Origin: Acetobacter suratthaniensis
Lineage (GTDB): Bacteria; Pseudomonadota; Alphaproteobacteria; Acetobacterales; Acetobacteraceae
Assembly (NCBI RefSeq): GCF_017377745.1
Contig: NZ_JAFVMG010000006.1
Coordinates: 1 to 64,000, forward strand
Direction of reading: 5' to 3'
DNA: 64,000 nucleotides
Below, piece after piece: positions 53,540 through 63,253 of the stretch; within the stretch, counting starts at the first letter, position 1; the number at the start of each line of letters is the position of its first letter. Made by a program: the position numbers and the translations under genes. The notes beneath the pieces are model-generated. The model ran no database searches, was not told the origin of the DNA, and worked only from the letters and a program-made list of their open reading frames with translations.

Positions 53540-53929
53540 ATGGGTATGCGTCTGAACAGTCCGGTACAGCTTGTGGTCTTCTGGCCACTGGTTCTGCTTG
53601 CGCTGATTCTACGCCTTACATTCGGGGGGATGGCGGCGCCATCCTCCATGCTGGTGGATCAGATCGGGGATCTGGCAAAGCTGGCCATTTTTTGTGATGA
53701 CAGCACAGCCACCCCGGCTCAGGACGGGCATCATCACGGAGCGGCCTCACTGGATGACAGTCTTTTACTGTCTGATGCTCTTGAGCTTTTTCTGCCGGTT
53801 ATGGGCCATGGCCCCGTTATTGGACGACTGTTGTGCGATATAGCGCAACGGGTCTGGGTTTTTGCTCCCATCCGTGGGCCACCACGGCCTGAGCGTACGG
53901 CCCTTTGCCCACAAGGGCCACCTTGTTGA
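53540..53929 (+). CDS. DUF2946-like small exported protein
   Basis: About 129 residues from ATG 53540 (or 53546). A hydrophobic N-terminal segment (VVFWPLVLLALILRLTFGGMA) may be a signal anchor; then comes a Cys (FCDD), a GHHHG cluster and a C-terminal Pro/Arg-rich tail ending in Cys. The layout resembles DUF2946 proteins, small periplasmic or membrane proteins commonly encoded next to copper-linked TonB receptors. Here it sits 72 bp upstream of a TonB receptor gene and near an SCO gene. The open frame extends upstream to 53267, but that part overlaps the ankyrin-like remnant and lacks sense. Confidence 0.6.
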   Translation: MGMRLNSPVQLVVFWPLVLLALILRLTFGGMAAPSSMLVDQIGDLAKLAIFCDDSTATPAQDGHHHGAASLDDSLLLSDALELFLPVMGHGPVIGRLLCDIAQRVWVFAPIRGPPRPERTALCPQGPPC

Positions 53930-54001
53930 ACTGACCTTATGCCGCCTGCCTATGTGTAAAAACGCATGGGTTTTTTGCGTTGTTTGTTCAGGTTCAGCAA
54001 T

Positions 54002-56314
54002 ATGCCCTATCCTTATGATACCGCCCGTCGCGTTTCTGGCCTGGCGGTTGGCCTGTTTATGGTTTCCATCGCTCTTGTTCGTGAAGCCAGCGCGAAGGAG
54101 CCCCAGTCTTTTTCCAAAACAGCTCATGCTGTCATCAAGGCGGACAAAACCGAAGAGATTACGGTCGCAGGCACCAGCCATGCTCCAGCCCCCATGAGGC
54201 CCGCAGGGCAAACGACTTTCAGCTCTGGTCGGGATAATTATGCCAATCAGGTTGCCCAGAGCGTGGCCGATATGGTGGTGACTATTCCGGGTGCCAGCTT
54301 TACGCAGGGGAATGGCCCGCGCGATACGGTGGTTTCCATCCGTGGGTCGGGTGATCGTCAGTCTTACGGCCTCAAAAACCTACAGGTGCTGGAGGATGGA
54401 TTTCCCATGACCCAGCCTGATGGCACAGCCAGAGCCGACCTGATTGATCCGCACGCCTATGAAGGTGTTGATGTATTCGAAGGTCCAGCGTCAACTGTAT
54501 ACGGTAATTACGCAATAAATGGAGCGATCAATTTTCGTACCCGCAAGGGAGCAGATATTCACGGTGTAGAACTAGGGTCTGATTTTGGCAGTTTCGGCCT
54601 ATTCAATACCTATGCAACCGTGGGGTATGGCAACAGACATTACGACCTCATGGTTTTTGGTAGCGATGTATGGAGCAAGGGCTTTATTGCCAATAGCCGC
54701 TATAATACAGCGACCGAAAGCATGCGCCTACGTGTGAGCCTGACAGAAACTGACCGCCTTGTGCTGAAGGTAGTGAACAACCAGACGGACGCCTATCTGC
54801 CGGTTCGGCTGTCTCTCAACCAATATCAGGCTAACCCTTACCAGCAGAGCTGCTATCAGGCCACCAGTGCCGCTGCTGGCTGCGCCTCGGTTTTATTGCT
54901 ACAAAATGGCCGTTACGGTACCAAAGAGGCCGTTAGCCCGGAAGCGGCGGGTCTGGGGCGCTTCGACCGTCGCACGATAGTCGGCTTACGCTGGGAGCAC
55001 GATTTCAGTACCCGCACACTCTGGCGCAACCAGTTTACCTATGATCAGCGCCATGTGAACCAACCGACCTCTCCCACGTCTTTTGTTGGCCCCTATAATT
55101 CTTATGCCGTCAGCAGCGATGTCACAAACCATGTTCTGATCGGCCGCACACCGCTTGAGACTTTTGGTGGCATTAGTTTTGACTATCTCGATTACGGATA
55201 TCAAACTTACAATATCATGCCCTATGGCGGTGCAAGCCGTGGGGCGATGAGTAGCGAATCATATGGGCATCAGTGGAATCTTGGCGCCCGCTTTCAGGAA
55301 GACTGGCATTTTGCGCCTAAATGGCATTTCGTAATCGGGCTGGGGGGAACGTATACAGATATAGGAGCCACAGAAACTCTCTATGGTTATTCCGCCACTT
55401 CGACGACCCGGCGGTATGTTACCGCCAACCGTTTCTTTTTCAATCTGGCTCCTGAAGGGGCGTTGATTTACACGCCGTCGAAAAACTGGACACTCCATAC
55501 ACGTGTTGGCACGGCGTATGGCACGCCTTCCTCTTCCAATCTGTTCATTACGCCGCAAGGAAATTACGGCAACAATACACAAATACAAAGCCAGAGCAGC
55601 GTGGGGGTTGATCTGGGTGCTGACTGGCGGCCGAGTGACACGTTGCGGGTTCAGGCTACCGGGTTTTACGAGTTTTATAACAACGAGCTTGTCAGCCAGT
55701 CAGCGGGGGTTAACGCTGTTGGCAGCTACACTTTCAACGCTCCGGCGTCTCAGCACCGTGGGGTGGTTCTGGGGGTGGACTGGCAACCACTCCCCCGCAT
55801 GATACCGGGCGGCCGGATCAAGCTGAGCTATACCTACGATAATCAGGTGTATACCAATTATACCGAGGTGCTTTCCAACAGCACGCTTTCACGGGCTTTC
55901 GACCGTGCAGGCAATGCTATTCCGGGGGTTATTCCGAATTTCCTCAATGCCCGTTTTCTGTACGATCAGCCAGATGGGCCAGCCGAAGGGCTGGGAGGGT
56001 ATGCCGAAGTTATATGGCGTGATTCCTACTGGCTGGATAATGCCAACCAGTTGAAAGCGCCAGGCTATGCGCTGCTGAATCTGGAGGTGCATTACAACCC
56101 ACCAGCACGCATGGGTTGGGCGCATCGGCTACACTGGTATTGCGAGGTGCAGAATGTGGCAGATCAGGTGTATGTCGCAGGGGCCACAAATATCAACGAT
56201 ACCCTGTTGGGCAACGGACAACAGGCAGGTGCAGCGGCACTCATGAGCAGCACCGGGTCTATTTATGCAGGGTCTCTACGGGCTTATTTTGGGGGTGTAA
56301 GGCTCAGCCTGTAA
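54002..56314 (+). CDS. TonB-dependent receptor, probably for copper or a metal complex
   Basis: A 770-residue receptor with a signal peptide (VSGLAVGLFMVSIALVREASA), TonB box EEITVAG near residue 50, plug (SVADMVVTIPGASFTQGNGP, VVSIRGSGDRQSYGLKNLQV, GVDVFEGPASTVYGNYAING) and a barrel ending in LRAYFGGVRLSL. The plug differs from the siderophore receptors in this window. The DUF2946 gene upstream and the SCO gene converging downstream point to copper. An ATG at 53966 in frame would add 12 residues; ATG 54002 was preferred as it leads straight into the signal peptide. Confidence 0.9.
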   Translation: MPYPYDTARRVSGLAVGLFMVSIALVREASAKEPQSFSKTAHAVIKADKTEEITVAGTSHAPAPMRPAGQTTFSSGRDNYANQVAQSVADMVVTIPGASFTQGNGPRDTVVSIRGSGDRQSYGLKNLQVLEDGFPMTQPDGTARADLIDPHAYEGVDVFEGPASTVYGNYAINGAINFRTRKGADIHGVELGSDFGSFGLFNTYATVGYGNRHYDLMVFGSDVWSKGFIANSRYNTATESMRLRVSLTETDRLVLKVVNNQTDAYLPVRLSLNQYQANPYQQSCYQATSAAAGCASVLLLQNGRYGTKEAVSPEAAGLGRFDRRTIVGLRWEHDFSTRTLWRNQFTYDQRHVNQPTSPTSFVGPYNSYAVSSDVTNHVLIGRTPLETFGGISFDYLDYGYQTYNIMPYGGASRGAMSSESYGHQWNLGARFQEDWHFAPKWHFVIGLGGTYTDIGATETLYGYSATSTTRRYVTANRFFFNLAPEGALIYTPSKNWTLHTRVGTAYGTPSSSNLFITPQGNYGNNTQIQSQSSVGVDLGADWRPSDTLRVQATGFYEFYNNELVSQSAGVNAVGSYTFNAPASQHRGVVLGVDWQPLPRMIPGGRIKLSYTYDNQVYTNYTEVLSNSTLSRAFDRAGNAIPGVIPNFLNARFLYDQPDGPAEGLGGYAEVIWRDSYWLDNANQLKAPGYALLNLEVHYNPPARMGWAHRLHWYCEVQNVADQVYVAGATNINDTLLGNGQQAGAAALMSSTGSIYAGSLRAYFGGVRLSL

Positions 56315-56340
56315 GCGAGATGGGGATAGTCGGTAAAGGG

Positions 56341-56976
56341 TCAGTTTTTTCGCAGAACACGCGCCAGATCCACCGCCATTTGTTCAGCACTGTCATCAAT
56401 CGGAATCATCCCGGCAAGATGGTTCCGGCCATCCATGACATACAGGATGGATGTGTGGTCGATCAGGTAATCAGAATCTTGCCTGTCACGGCGATGTGTT
56501 GTGACGTGAAAGGTCTCAAGCACAGGCTTGAGTTGTTCCGCCGAACCACTCAAGCCGATAATGCGCGGAGAGAACCGGGCAAGATAAGTGCGCATGACGG
56601 CAGGGGTATCACGTTGCGGATCGACTGAAATAAAAATCGGAACAACCTTGCGCCCTTCTGGCCCAAGGCGCTCCAGAGCGGTTGAAATCGTATCAAGTGT
56701 GAGAGGGCATACATCTATGCAATGCGTATAGCCAAAGTAAAGTGCTGTATAATGTCCCTGAAAATCGTCCTGTGTGACCTTATGCCCCTGTGTATCAAAC
56801 AGCATATAGGCACCACCAATACTCTGTGTGGGCTTGCTCAGCAGCATACGAAAACCAGCCGCACCTGCCAGCAGAAAGACTGTAACCAGGGCAAGAACCG
56901 CGAGTGTTTTTCTGTCGCGCCTTATGCCTTCCCGGATAGGAGCGGATTTCTTTCTTTTGTGCGGAAAGGATTTCAT
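56341..56976 (-). CDS. SCO1/SenC-family copper metallochaperone
   Basis: A 211-residue protein with an N-terminal membrane anchor (VLALVTVFLLAGAAGFRMLL) and a periplasmic thioredoxin fold. The copper ligands are Cys-x3-Cys in YFGYTHCIDVCPLTLD and His in LIDHTSILYVMD; other family blocks are GHYTALYF and PIFISVDPQRDTPAVMRTYL. SCO proteins deliver copper or reduce thiols for assembly of the CuA site of terminal oxidases. It converges with the TonB receptor gene (26 bp), making a copper-handling group. Confidence 0.93.
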   Translation of the reverse strand: MKSFPHKRKKSAPIREGIRRDRKTLAVLALVTVFLLAGAAGFRMLLSKPTQSIGGAYMLFDTQGHKVTQDDFQGHYTALYFGYTHCIDVCPLTLDTISTALERLGPEGRKVVPIFISVDPQRDTPAVMRTYLARFSPRIIGLSGSAEQLKPVLETFHVTTHRRDRQDSDYLIDHTSILYVMDGRNHLAGMIPIDDSAEQMAVDLARVLRKN

Positions 56977-57020
56977 GGCGCGATCATACAGGAGATTTTG
57001 CGGCCTGTAGAGGCTGAAGC

Positions 57021-58385
57021 TTAAGCTCCCAAGAACCGCTCAAGCTGTGCGGCTATCTGAAACAGGGCGCTATCCTGCCCGTGATGTCCCATGACCATTA
57101 GCCCGACAGGCGCATCACCCGGTTGATGGCAGGGCAGGCTGATGGCGCAGAGATCCAGAAAATTGGCAATGGCTGTATTGCGTAGAAGCAGAAGGTTGGT
57201 TGCGACATAATGTGCGTTATCGTCCATATCGCTTATTTTGGGCGCGATAATGGGCACAGTTGGCAGAATGACGGCATCATAATGTTCCATAATATCTGAT
57301 GCCTGCCGGATCAGCCGAGTGCGGGTCTGATGCAAGGTAATATAGTCTACCGCACTTTGTTCCTGCCCCCGCAGGATACGCTGTAGCACGAACGGATCAT
57401 ACGCCAGACGATGCTCTGCGAGCAAAGGTGTGTGCCATGCGAGTGCCTCCGCCGCAGGAAAGCCTCCTTTGGCGTTGGCGGCAGGAATATCGAGCAAAGG
57501 GGGGCAGGAAAAGGTTTCGAGGATAACGCCTCTGGCGGAAAGACGGCTCAGACAATGCTCCCATGTCTGAGCAACGGTTGGCTCCATGCCGTCCATTACC
57601 ACAGTATTCAGTATGCCTAGGCGCAGTAACCGGCCATTTCGTCCGTCTGGTGCGTCCTGTAGGCGCAGGTTCCCCGTTGCCATCAGGCTGTCAGCGGCCC
57701 AGCAGCACTGCACCGTGCGACCAAGGCTGCCAACTGAATCCAGTGTGTAAGATAATGGCACCGTACCCTGGGTGGAAATACGTCGTGCGGTTGGTTTGAA
57801 ACCGACAAGACCGGTCAGGGCCGCCGGGATCCGGCATGACCCGCCAGTATCGCTGCCAATCCCGACACAGGCCATGCCATCGGAAACTGAAATGGCGGCA
57901 CCAGAGGAAGACCCGCCGGGAATGCGCCGCTCAGCCCTGTGCCACGGATTGGCCGGGGTGCCGAAATGTGGGTTAATACCAACCCCGGAAAACGCAAATT
58001 CCGTCATTGTGGTGCGGCCCATACTGATCATGCCCGCCTGCTTCAGGCTGCGTATGGCGGGGGCATCCGTGCTGGCGGGAGCAGCCTTGTCCAATACCCG
58101 AGAGCCTGCACGGCTGACAGAGCCTGCTTCATCAAACAGATCCTTGATAGAAAGCGGCAGCCCGGCTGCAATGGAGGGCGCACGCCCCTGCTGGCGGAGT
58201 GTGTCTATTATATTAGCCTGCTGGCGGGCTTTATCCGCATGCACGGCCATGAAAACACGTGATCCTTCGCCGTTTACATCGTGGATACGCTCAAGGGCCT
58301 GTTCCACCAGTTCACGGGCCGTGGTGCGACCATCCGCCAGAGCCAGAGCCGCATCAAGCAGGGAAGGGAAGGGAGAAGGCGTCAT
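57021..58385 (-). CDS. Amidase signature family hydrolase
   Basis: A 454-residue amidase. The Ser-cisSer-Lys catalytic triad is visible: Lys in LPLSIKDLFDEAGS, the Gly-Ser-rich core GGSSSGAAISVSDGMACVGI and the nucleophile region GSDTGGSCRIPAALTGLVGF. The C-terminal MEHYDAVILPTVPIIAPKI is typical of the family. It hydrolyses a small amide or ester. Related to AtzF/Glu-tRNA amidotransferase A-like enzymes; no GatB/GatC partners are present, so tRNA work is unlikely. The APC permease diverges from it and may supply its substrate. Confidence 0.93.
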   Translation of the reverse strand: MTPSPFPSLLDAALALADGRTTARELVEQALERIHDVNGEGSRVFMAVHADKARQQANIIDTLRQQGRAPSIAAGLPLSIKDLFDEAGSVSRAGSRVLDKAAPASTDAPAIRSLKQAGMISMGRTTMTEFAFSGVGINPHFGTPANPWHRAERRIPGGSSSGAAISVSDGMACVGIGSDTGGSCRIPAALTGLVGFKPTARRISTQGTVPLSYTLDSVGSLGRTVQCCWAADSLMATGNLRLQDAPDGRNGRLLRLGILNTVVMDGMEPTVAQTWEHCLSRLSARGVILETFSCPPLLDIPAANAKGGFPAAEALAWHTPLLAEHRLAYDPFVLQRILRGQEQSAVDYITLHQTRTRLIRQASDIMEHYDAVILPTVPIIAPKISDMDDNAHYVATNLLLLRNTAIANFLDLCAISLPCHQPGDAPVGLMVMGHHGQDSALFQIAAQLERFLGA

Positions 58386-58723
58386 GAGGCGGATCCTGAT
58401 CGTGGCGATGGTTCTTTAATAACTGATGCCGAATGTATCACGAACCACGAGAAGACAAAGACTGCCACGGTATAGGCAGGCTGTCTGATCGACTGTGCTC
58501 TGATGTTATCAGATTGTGCCCGGCTGTCATTAGCTCAGGCGGCGACCGGTCATAACATAACCAATCAGCCTACCCGCGGGGAATGTCTGACGCATGGTGG
58601 GGAGAGACGGTGCACCTACTGGGGCACCGGGCCATATGGGCGGGGCTTTGTGGGTATATTGTTACGAAATGGCAATTAGTGACTATCGGAGCAGGTCATC
58701 ACGGTCATGGAAAGGGAAAGACT
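58386..58723. other. Divergent promoter region between the amidase and permease genes
   Basis: About 338 bp with no supportable gene; the open frame that starts at ATG 58583 is better read from TTG 58724. It should contain both promoters. No clear operator was seen. Confidence 0.4.
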
Positions 58724-60181
58724 TTGACAAAAGAAAACGGAACAGTCCCGCTTTCGGATAACGGGCCATCGGGGTTAAAGGGAAATCTCGGCGTTGCGTC
58801 CATTGTCATGATGGTGGTGGCGGCCGCAGCCCCACTGACCGTCATGGCCGCCAATAGTCCGCTTATTATTGCGATGGGCAATGGCATTGCAGCTCCATTG
58901 GATGCAGCGATTGCAACGCTGATCATGTATTTGTTTACCGCCGGTTTTATTGTTATGTCGCGCTATGTGACCAATGCCGGAGCGTTTTACGCCTATATTC
59001 AGAAAGGGCTTGGCCGTCAGGTTGGGCTGGCTTCTGCTACGCTGGCAACGGCGTCATATACGTTCATTGTGTTGGCGCTGGAGGCCTATCTTGGCTACAC
59101 GTTGGCCGAACTGCTGCACAATACATTATCCATTACAGTGCCTTGGTGGATCATGTCGTTTGTAGTCGTATTGGTTGCCGGTTTTCTGGGGTATCGGCAT
59201 ATTGAAATGAGTTCACGCTTTCTCGGTGTAGCCCTTGTACTTGAGGTGGGCGTTGTTTTGCTGGCCGATCTGGTGGTGCTGGTTACCAAAGGCACGGCAT
59301 TGCTTGATCCCGCGCCATTTACACAACATGCAGCCCTGAGCGGGTCGCCCGGTCTGGGCCTGATGTTTGCCATTTACTGCTTTATCGGCTTTGAATCGAC
59401 CGTCATTTTTCGGGATGAAGCACGCAATCCTGAAGTAACCATTCCGCGCGCAACTTATATCGCCGTGTTTGGTGTTGGACTGTTTTACGTTATTTCCATG
59501 TGGTGCGAAGTTGCGGGCATCGGGCTGGGCCAGACTGTCCAGATGGCCAATGAGCACACAGGCGATATGTACCTGATTTTCATCCATAGCTATATGGGAA
59601 AAGTCGCTGAGGATATTGTCAATGTCCTGCTGATTACCAGCCTGTTTGCCTGTATTCTGGCGTTCCATAATGTTGTTGTGCGGTATCAGTTTGTCATGGC
59701 GCGCTACAATGTGCTGCCGCCCCTGATTTCACGCGTGCATGACAAGCATGAATCTCCGCATATGTCGTCTTTGGTACAGACAGGCACTTCGCTGGTGGGG
59801 CTGATTGTGCTCGTCATTCTGGGTCTTGATCCTGTCACGCAAATCTATGCTTGGGCAGCAACGGCTGGCACGTTGGGTTATATGGTTATTCTGTCCATGA
59901 CCTGCCTGTCCATTCTGGTATTCTTCAATGTGCGTCGTGGTGGAAAAGGGGGTGTGTGGCACACACTCATTGCACCGATCGGGGCGCTGTGCGGGTTGCT
60001 GCTCTGTTTAGGGGTCGCCATTGTCAATCTTCCGGCTCTTATCGGGGGAGATAATGCCTCGGTTGCCGCATGGGGAGTTGGGGTGCTGGTGCTTGTATCC
60101 TTTATTGTAGGATATGGCGCAGCAGGACGCCTGAAAATGAAAGACCCGGCCCGCTTTGAAGCTCTTAAAGAGCTGGCCTGA
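58724..60181 (+). CDS. APC-family amino acid permease
   Basis: A 485-residue membrane protein with about twelve helices. It contains SIVMMVVAAAAPLTVMAAN (helix 1 with the substrate-binding break), a GAFYAYIQKGLGRQVGLA segment, FAIYCFIGFESTVIFRDEARNPEVTIPRA (helix 6 and following loop, in pieces) and VLLITSLFACILAFHNVVVRY. The family takes up amino acids or amines with protons. The TTG at 58724 is preferred because GGGAAAG precedes it and the length then fits relatives; ATG 58583 would add a soluble 47-residue leader. Confidence 0.9.
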   Translation: MTKENGTVPLSDNGPSGLKGNLGVASIVMMVVAAAAPLTVMAANSPLIIAMGNGIAAPLDAAIATLIMYLFTAGFIVMSRYVTNAGAFYAYIQKGLGRQVGLASATLATASYTFIVLALEAYLGYTLAELLHNTLSITVPWWIMSFVVVLVAGFLGYRHIEMSSRFLGVALVLEVGVVLLADLVVLVTKGTALLDPAPFTQHAALSGSPGLGLMFAIYCFIGFESTVIFRDEARNPEVTIPRATYIAVFGVGLFYVISMWCEVAGIGLGQTVQMANEHTGDMYLIFIHSYMGKVAEDIVNVLLITSLFACILAFHNVVVRYQFVMARYNVLPPLISRVHDKHESPHMSSLVQTGTSLVGLIVLVILGLDPVTQIYAWAATAGTLGYMVILSMTCLSILVFFNVRRGGKGGVWHTLIAPIGALCGLLLCLGVAIVNLPALIGGDNASVAAWGVGVLVLVSFIVGYGAAGRLKMKDPARFEALKELA

Positions 60182-60198
60182 ATTATTCAGACAAAAAA

Positions 60199-60223
60199 CG
60201 CCTGCCAAGACAATTGGCAGGCG
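60199..60223 (-). terminator. Intrinsic terminator of the Ser-rich gene
   Basis: CGCCTGCCAA and TTGGCAGGCG form a perfect 10-bp stem with a 5-nt loop. On the minus strand it is followed by TTTTTTGT, 26 bp past the Ser-rich gene stop, a textbook rho-independent terminator. Confidence 0.9.
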
Positions 60224-60249
60224 GCACTTCGTTGTCATAAATTTGTTGT

Positions 60250-60540
60250 TCAGGCGTACAGGCTCAGTCCGCTCTGATCACTGCTGTCAGTCTGATCGGT
60301 GGTTTGTGTTCCGCTAACACTCATGACGGAAATGATATTTCCACTAGAATCTTTTTCAATAATGACCGGTGTGCCATCAGCACTGGCGGAAGTAATCGTA
60401 ACGGTTGAAGATGACGAAGACGAGCTGTTCGTGTCAGAACTGCTCGCGCTGTCAGTATCGGTTCCGCTGTTGCCCGATGTCAGGGTATCCAACAGGCTTT
60501 TGGTCAATGTCGCTGTGCTGAGAGATGAAGAAGAGGACAT
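60250..60540 (-). CDS. Ser/Thr-rich low-complexity small protein
   Basis: A 96-residue protein of unknown function. After MSSSSSLSTATLTKSLLDTL it is dominated by Ser, Thr, Asp and Gly (for example DTDSASSSDTNSSSSSSST), then a short ordered-looking beta segment (TVTITSASADGTPVIIEKD, NIISVMSVSG) and an acidic, Ser-rich tail ending LSLYA. AGGAAAG lies about 9 bp before the ATG at 60540, and a strong terminator follows, so it is a real single-gene unit. No signal peptide or Cys is seen. An in-frame ATG at 60582 is less likely. Confidence 0.7.
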   Translation of the reverse strand: MSSSSSLSTATLTKSLLDTLTSGNSGTDTDSASSSDTNSSSSSSSTVTITSASADGTPVIIEKDSSGNIISVMSVSGTQTTDQTDSSDQSGLSLYA

Positions 60541-60638
60541 GGCGTTTTCTTTCCTGTTTCCAGACACGGCATTGCCCGTCAAAGGACGGATTTCTCCATG
60601 ATTAGCATACAGACGCCCCGCCCGGCAATTGAACCCGT

Positions 60639-61457
60639 CTAGCCAAAGCGAAAGCCCGAAAGAGCCTTGCCCATGACAATATCGCTATAGGTACGGACAC
60701 CCCGGTCATGACCTGCCGCACCAGCTGCGAACATGAGCGGGAGGAGGTGTTCCTCACGCGGGTGGCAGATGCGTGCTCCGGGCGCCTGCTCCCATGCCAG
60801 CAGGCGCTGATTGCGCTCTGCGGGCAGGGCTTCTGCTGTATTGCGCAGCCATGTATCAAACTGCACGGATGTCTCATCCGTTCGTGGGCTGCCACTCATG
60901 AAATGTCGGAGGTTATGGTAACTCATGCCTGTAGCGATAATCAGGATATTGTCCTGACGCAGCGGCTCCAGCGCCTGACCGACACGCATTTCCTGCGCAG
61001 CATCCAGTTTAGCACTCATGGAAAGCTCGATAACCGGAATATCAGCATCAGGAAATGCCAGTAGAAATGGAATGAAAACCCCGTGGTCCAAGCCGCGTGT
61101 GGCATCGCCCTCGCAGGCAATATCGTTCTGCCGGAGCAAAGCCTGCACATGAGCTGCTAGCGCGGGGGATCCGGGGGCGGGATATTTCAGAGCATAAGTA
61201 TGCTCGGGAAAACCATAATAATCATAGATCAGGGGAGGGTGCGCGGCTGTTGTAACGGTTGGAACGGACGTCTCCCAATGGCCCGACATAACGACAATAC
61301 CCGATGGTTTGCGGGGGAGGGTTATGGCAAGCCCTTGCAGATGGGCCGCCAGATTTTCCCATCCCGGCCAGTCCATGAAAAAGCACGGGCCACCACCATG
61401 GGGTAAAAAAAGCACAGGCTGGCGTGTGGGCGCTGCGGCCGACGTGGTTGTATGCAC
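60639..61457 (-). CDS. DODA-type extradiol ring-cleavage dioxygenase (LigB fold)
   Basis: A 272-residue member of the 4,5-DOPA dioxygenase family (YgiD-like). Metal ligands are visible in LPHGGGPCFF, VVMSGHWETSVP and the acid-base His in LDHGVFIPFLLAFPDADIPV; IIATGMSYHNLRHF and GGAVRTYSD-type ending (AGHDRGVRTYSDIVMG) complete the pattern. It uses Fe or Zn to open catechol rings; the physiological substrate of bacterial members is often unknown. It stands alone on the minus strand. Confidence 0.92.
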   Translation of the reverse strand: MHTTTSAAAPTRQPVLFLPHGGGPCFFMDWPGWENLAAHLQGLAITLPRKPSGIVVMSGHWETSVPTVTTAAHPPLIYDYYGFPEHTYALKYPAPGSPALAAHVQALLRQNDIACEGDATRGLDHGVFIPFLLAFPDADIPVIELSMSAKLDAAQEMRVGQALEPLRQDNILIIATGMSYHNLRHFMSGSPRTDETSVQFDTWLRNTAEALPAERNQRLLAWEQAPGARICHPREEHLLPLMFAAGAAGHDRGVRTYSDIVMGKALSGFRFG

Positions 61458-61733
61458 GGTCTCAACCTTTTTCTGGGTTATATGTCTTGCTATCTGGGCA
61501 CTTTATATCATGGTGTTCGCGCTTTATTCTTGCTCATATGGATGGAATAATTTTCCACTCGAACCTCTTGAACGCCTTTTTTCCTGCTTGTCAGGTGATG
61601 CTGTTGGGGGTTTGTGATCAACCCTGTGTGAAAAATGGCCGGACAGGGCTACCCTGTGCATTAAGCGCGTTACGTATAAAGGGAAAATGTGCAATTTTCC
61701 TGATGCTGTTATATCAGGACCGGAGCCGTTTCA

Positions 61734-62129
61734 GTGGAAAACGCGGAACAGAGTAATTGGATTCATGACGCAAATCTGGCCGTGCGCGTGGTGGCCATGC
61801 GGCGTGATACCAATGCCGCAGGCGATGTATTTGGCGGTTGGGTTGCCTCGCACATGGATCTTGCGGCCAGCACGGCAGCGGAAGATCGGGCCGGATGTAA
61901 ATGCGCGACTGTCGCGGTCGATGGTCTGGTTTTTCACCGGCCCATGGCCGTGGGTGATGAACTGAATGTTTATACGCGTATCCTGCGTGTGGGCCGTACG
62001 TCCATGACTATTGAGGTCGAAGCCATTCGCCGGGTACGCCGCACGGCTATCCGGCAGAAAGTGACGCAGGCACGTTTTACCTTTGTCGCTCTTGATCAGG
62101 ATGGTCGTCCCTGTCTGGTTGATCGCTAA
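61734..62129 (+). CDS. Acyl-CoA thioesterase, YciA-like hotdog protein
   Basis: A 131-residue single-hotdog thioesterase: [27 protein letters not shown] contains the catalytic Asp region near residue 30, then [22 protein letters not shown] and [12 protein letters not shown] (motifs split). YciA enzymes hydrolyse short- and medium-chain acyl-CoA. The start is a GTG at 61734. It lies 128 bp upstream of folD on the same strand. Confidence 0.92.
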   Translation: MENAEQSNWIHDANLAVRVVAMRRDTNAAGDVFGGWVASHMDLAASTAAEDRAGCKCATVAVDGLVFHRPMAVGDELNVYTRILRVGRTSMTIEVEAIRRVRRTAIRQKVTQARFTFVALDQDGRPCLVDR

Positions 62130-62257
62130 GCCGCTTTTTTCTTTCTGGACAACACACCACACAAAAGCACAGACAAAGGCTGCATGTGCCTGCGGCCTGT
62201 CGTTTCATGCGCGAAGACAGCCCGCAGGGTTTGCCGTATGAAACGCAAGGGGCAGGT

Positions 62258-63166
62258 GTGACAGATATGTGTAGTGCGCGGGCGGATATTATCGACGGAA
62301 AGGCTTTTGCAGCGGCTCTCAGGCAGAAAATTGCCACGCAGGTGGCGCGTCTGAAGGCCGAATACGACATCGTGCCGGGGCTGGCCGTAGTGCTGGTGGG
62401 AGAAGACCCGGCCTCTGCGGTGTATGTGCGCAACAAAGAGCGTATGACAGCAGAAGTGGGCATGAATGGGCACGCATTCAAACTGCAAGCAAGCGCTTCG
62501 GAAGCGGAACTGCTTGAACTGATAGAACAGTTGAATGCCGATGCGTCCATTCATGGTATTCTGGTGCAGTTACCCCTGCCTGCCCACATGGATGCCCGTA
62601 AGGTTATCAATACCATTACCCCCGCAAAAGACGTGGATGGTTTTCATGTGATCAATGCCGGTCTGCTTGCGACCGGGCAGGAGGCCATGGTGCCCTGCAC
62701 ACCCCTTGGATGCCTTATGCTGCTGAGAGATCGGCTTGGCAGTCTGGCAGGGTATAAGGCGTTGATTGTGGGGGCGTCCAATATTGTCGGCAAACCTATG
62801 GCGCAATTACTTCTGGCTGAAAAATGCACTGTCAGCATTGCGCATTCCAAAACCCGAGATCTGGAGGCGGAAGTGCGTCAGGCGGAAATTCTGGTTGTGG
62901 CGGCAGGCCGGGCAGAACTGATCCCTGGTGCGTGGATTAAGCCCGGAGCTGTGGTGATTGATGTCGGGATCAATCGTATAGAGCGGGATGGCAAGCCTGT
63001 TCTGGTGGGGGATGTTGCGTTTGAACAGGCTGTGCAGGTAGCCGGAGCCATTACGCCGGTGCCCGGCGGTGTTGGCCCCATGACCATTGCCTGCCTGCTG
63101 GCCAACGCTCTGACAGCCTGCTGCCGTGCAGTCGGCGCCTCTGAGCCTGCGGAACTTGTCGCCTGA
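62258..63166 (+). CDS. folD: Bifunctional methylene-THF dehydrogenase/methenyl-THF cyclohydrolase
   Basis: A 302-residue FolD. It has YVRNKERM with the catalytic Lys, [30 protein letters not shown], the NADP-binding [16 protein letters not shown] and the terminal [19 protein letters not shown]. It interconverts 5,10-methylene- and 10-formyl-tetrahydrofolate. The GTG at 62258 is preferred: AAGGGG lies 5 bp before it. ATG 62267 is an alternative. The upstream in-frame ATG at 62186 has no ribosome site. Confidence 0.95.
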   Translation: MTDMCSARADIIDGKAFAAALRQKIATQVARLKAEYDIVPGLAVVLVGEDPASAVYVRNKERMTAEVGMNGHAFKLQASASEAELLELIEQLNADASIHGILVQLPLPAHMDARKVINTITPAKDVDGFHVINAGLLATGQEAMVPCTPLGCLMLLRDRLGSLAGYKALIVGASNIVGKPMAQLLLAEKCTVSIAHSKTRDLEAEVRQAEILVVAAGRAELIPGAWIKPGAVVIDVGINRIERDGKPVLVGDVAFEQAVQVAGAITPVPGGVGPMTIACLLANALTACCRAVGASEPAELVA

Positions 63167-63253
63167 AATAGAACAAATCTGCACTGGCTCGTGTGCGCGT
63201 TGCCCATTGGGTAACGCTGTGCCGGGCGTGCAGTGTAATGGGGTGAGACAGAC

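Noticed and set aside
58583-58723. 47-residue leader of the APC permease from ATG 58583
   Set aside because: Ribosome site is too close to the ATG; TTG 58724 has a better one and gives the family's usual length.
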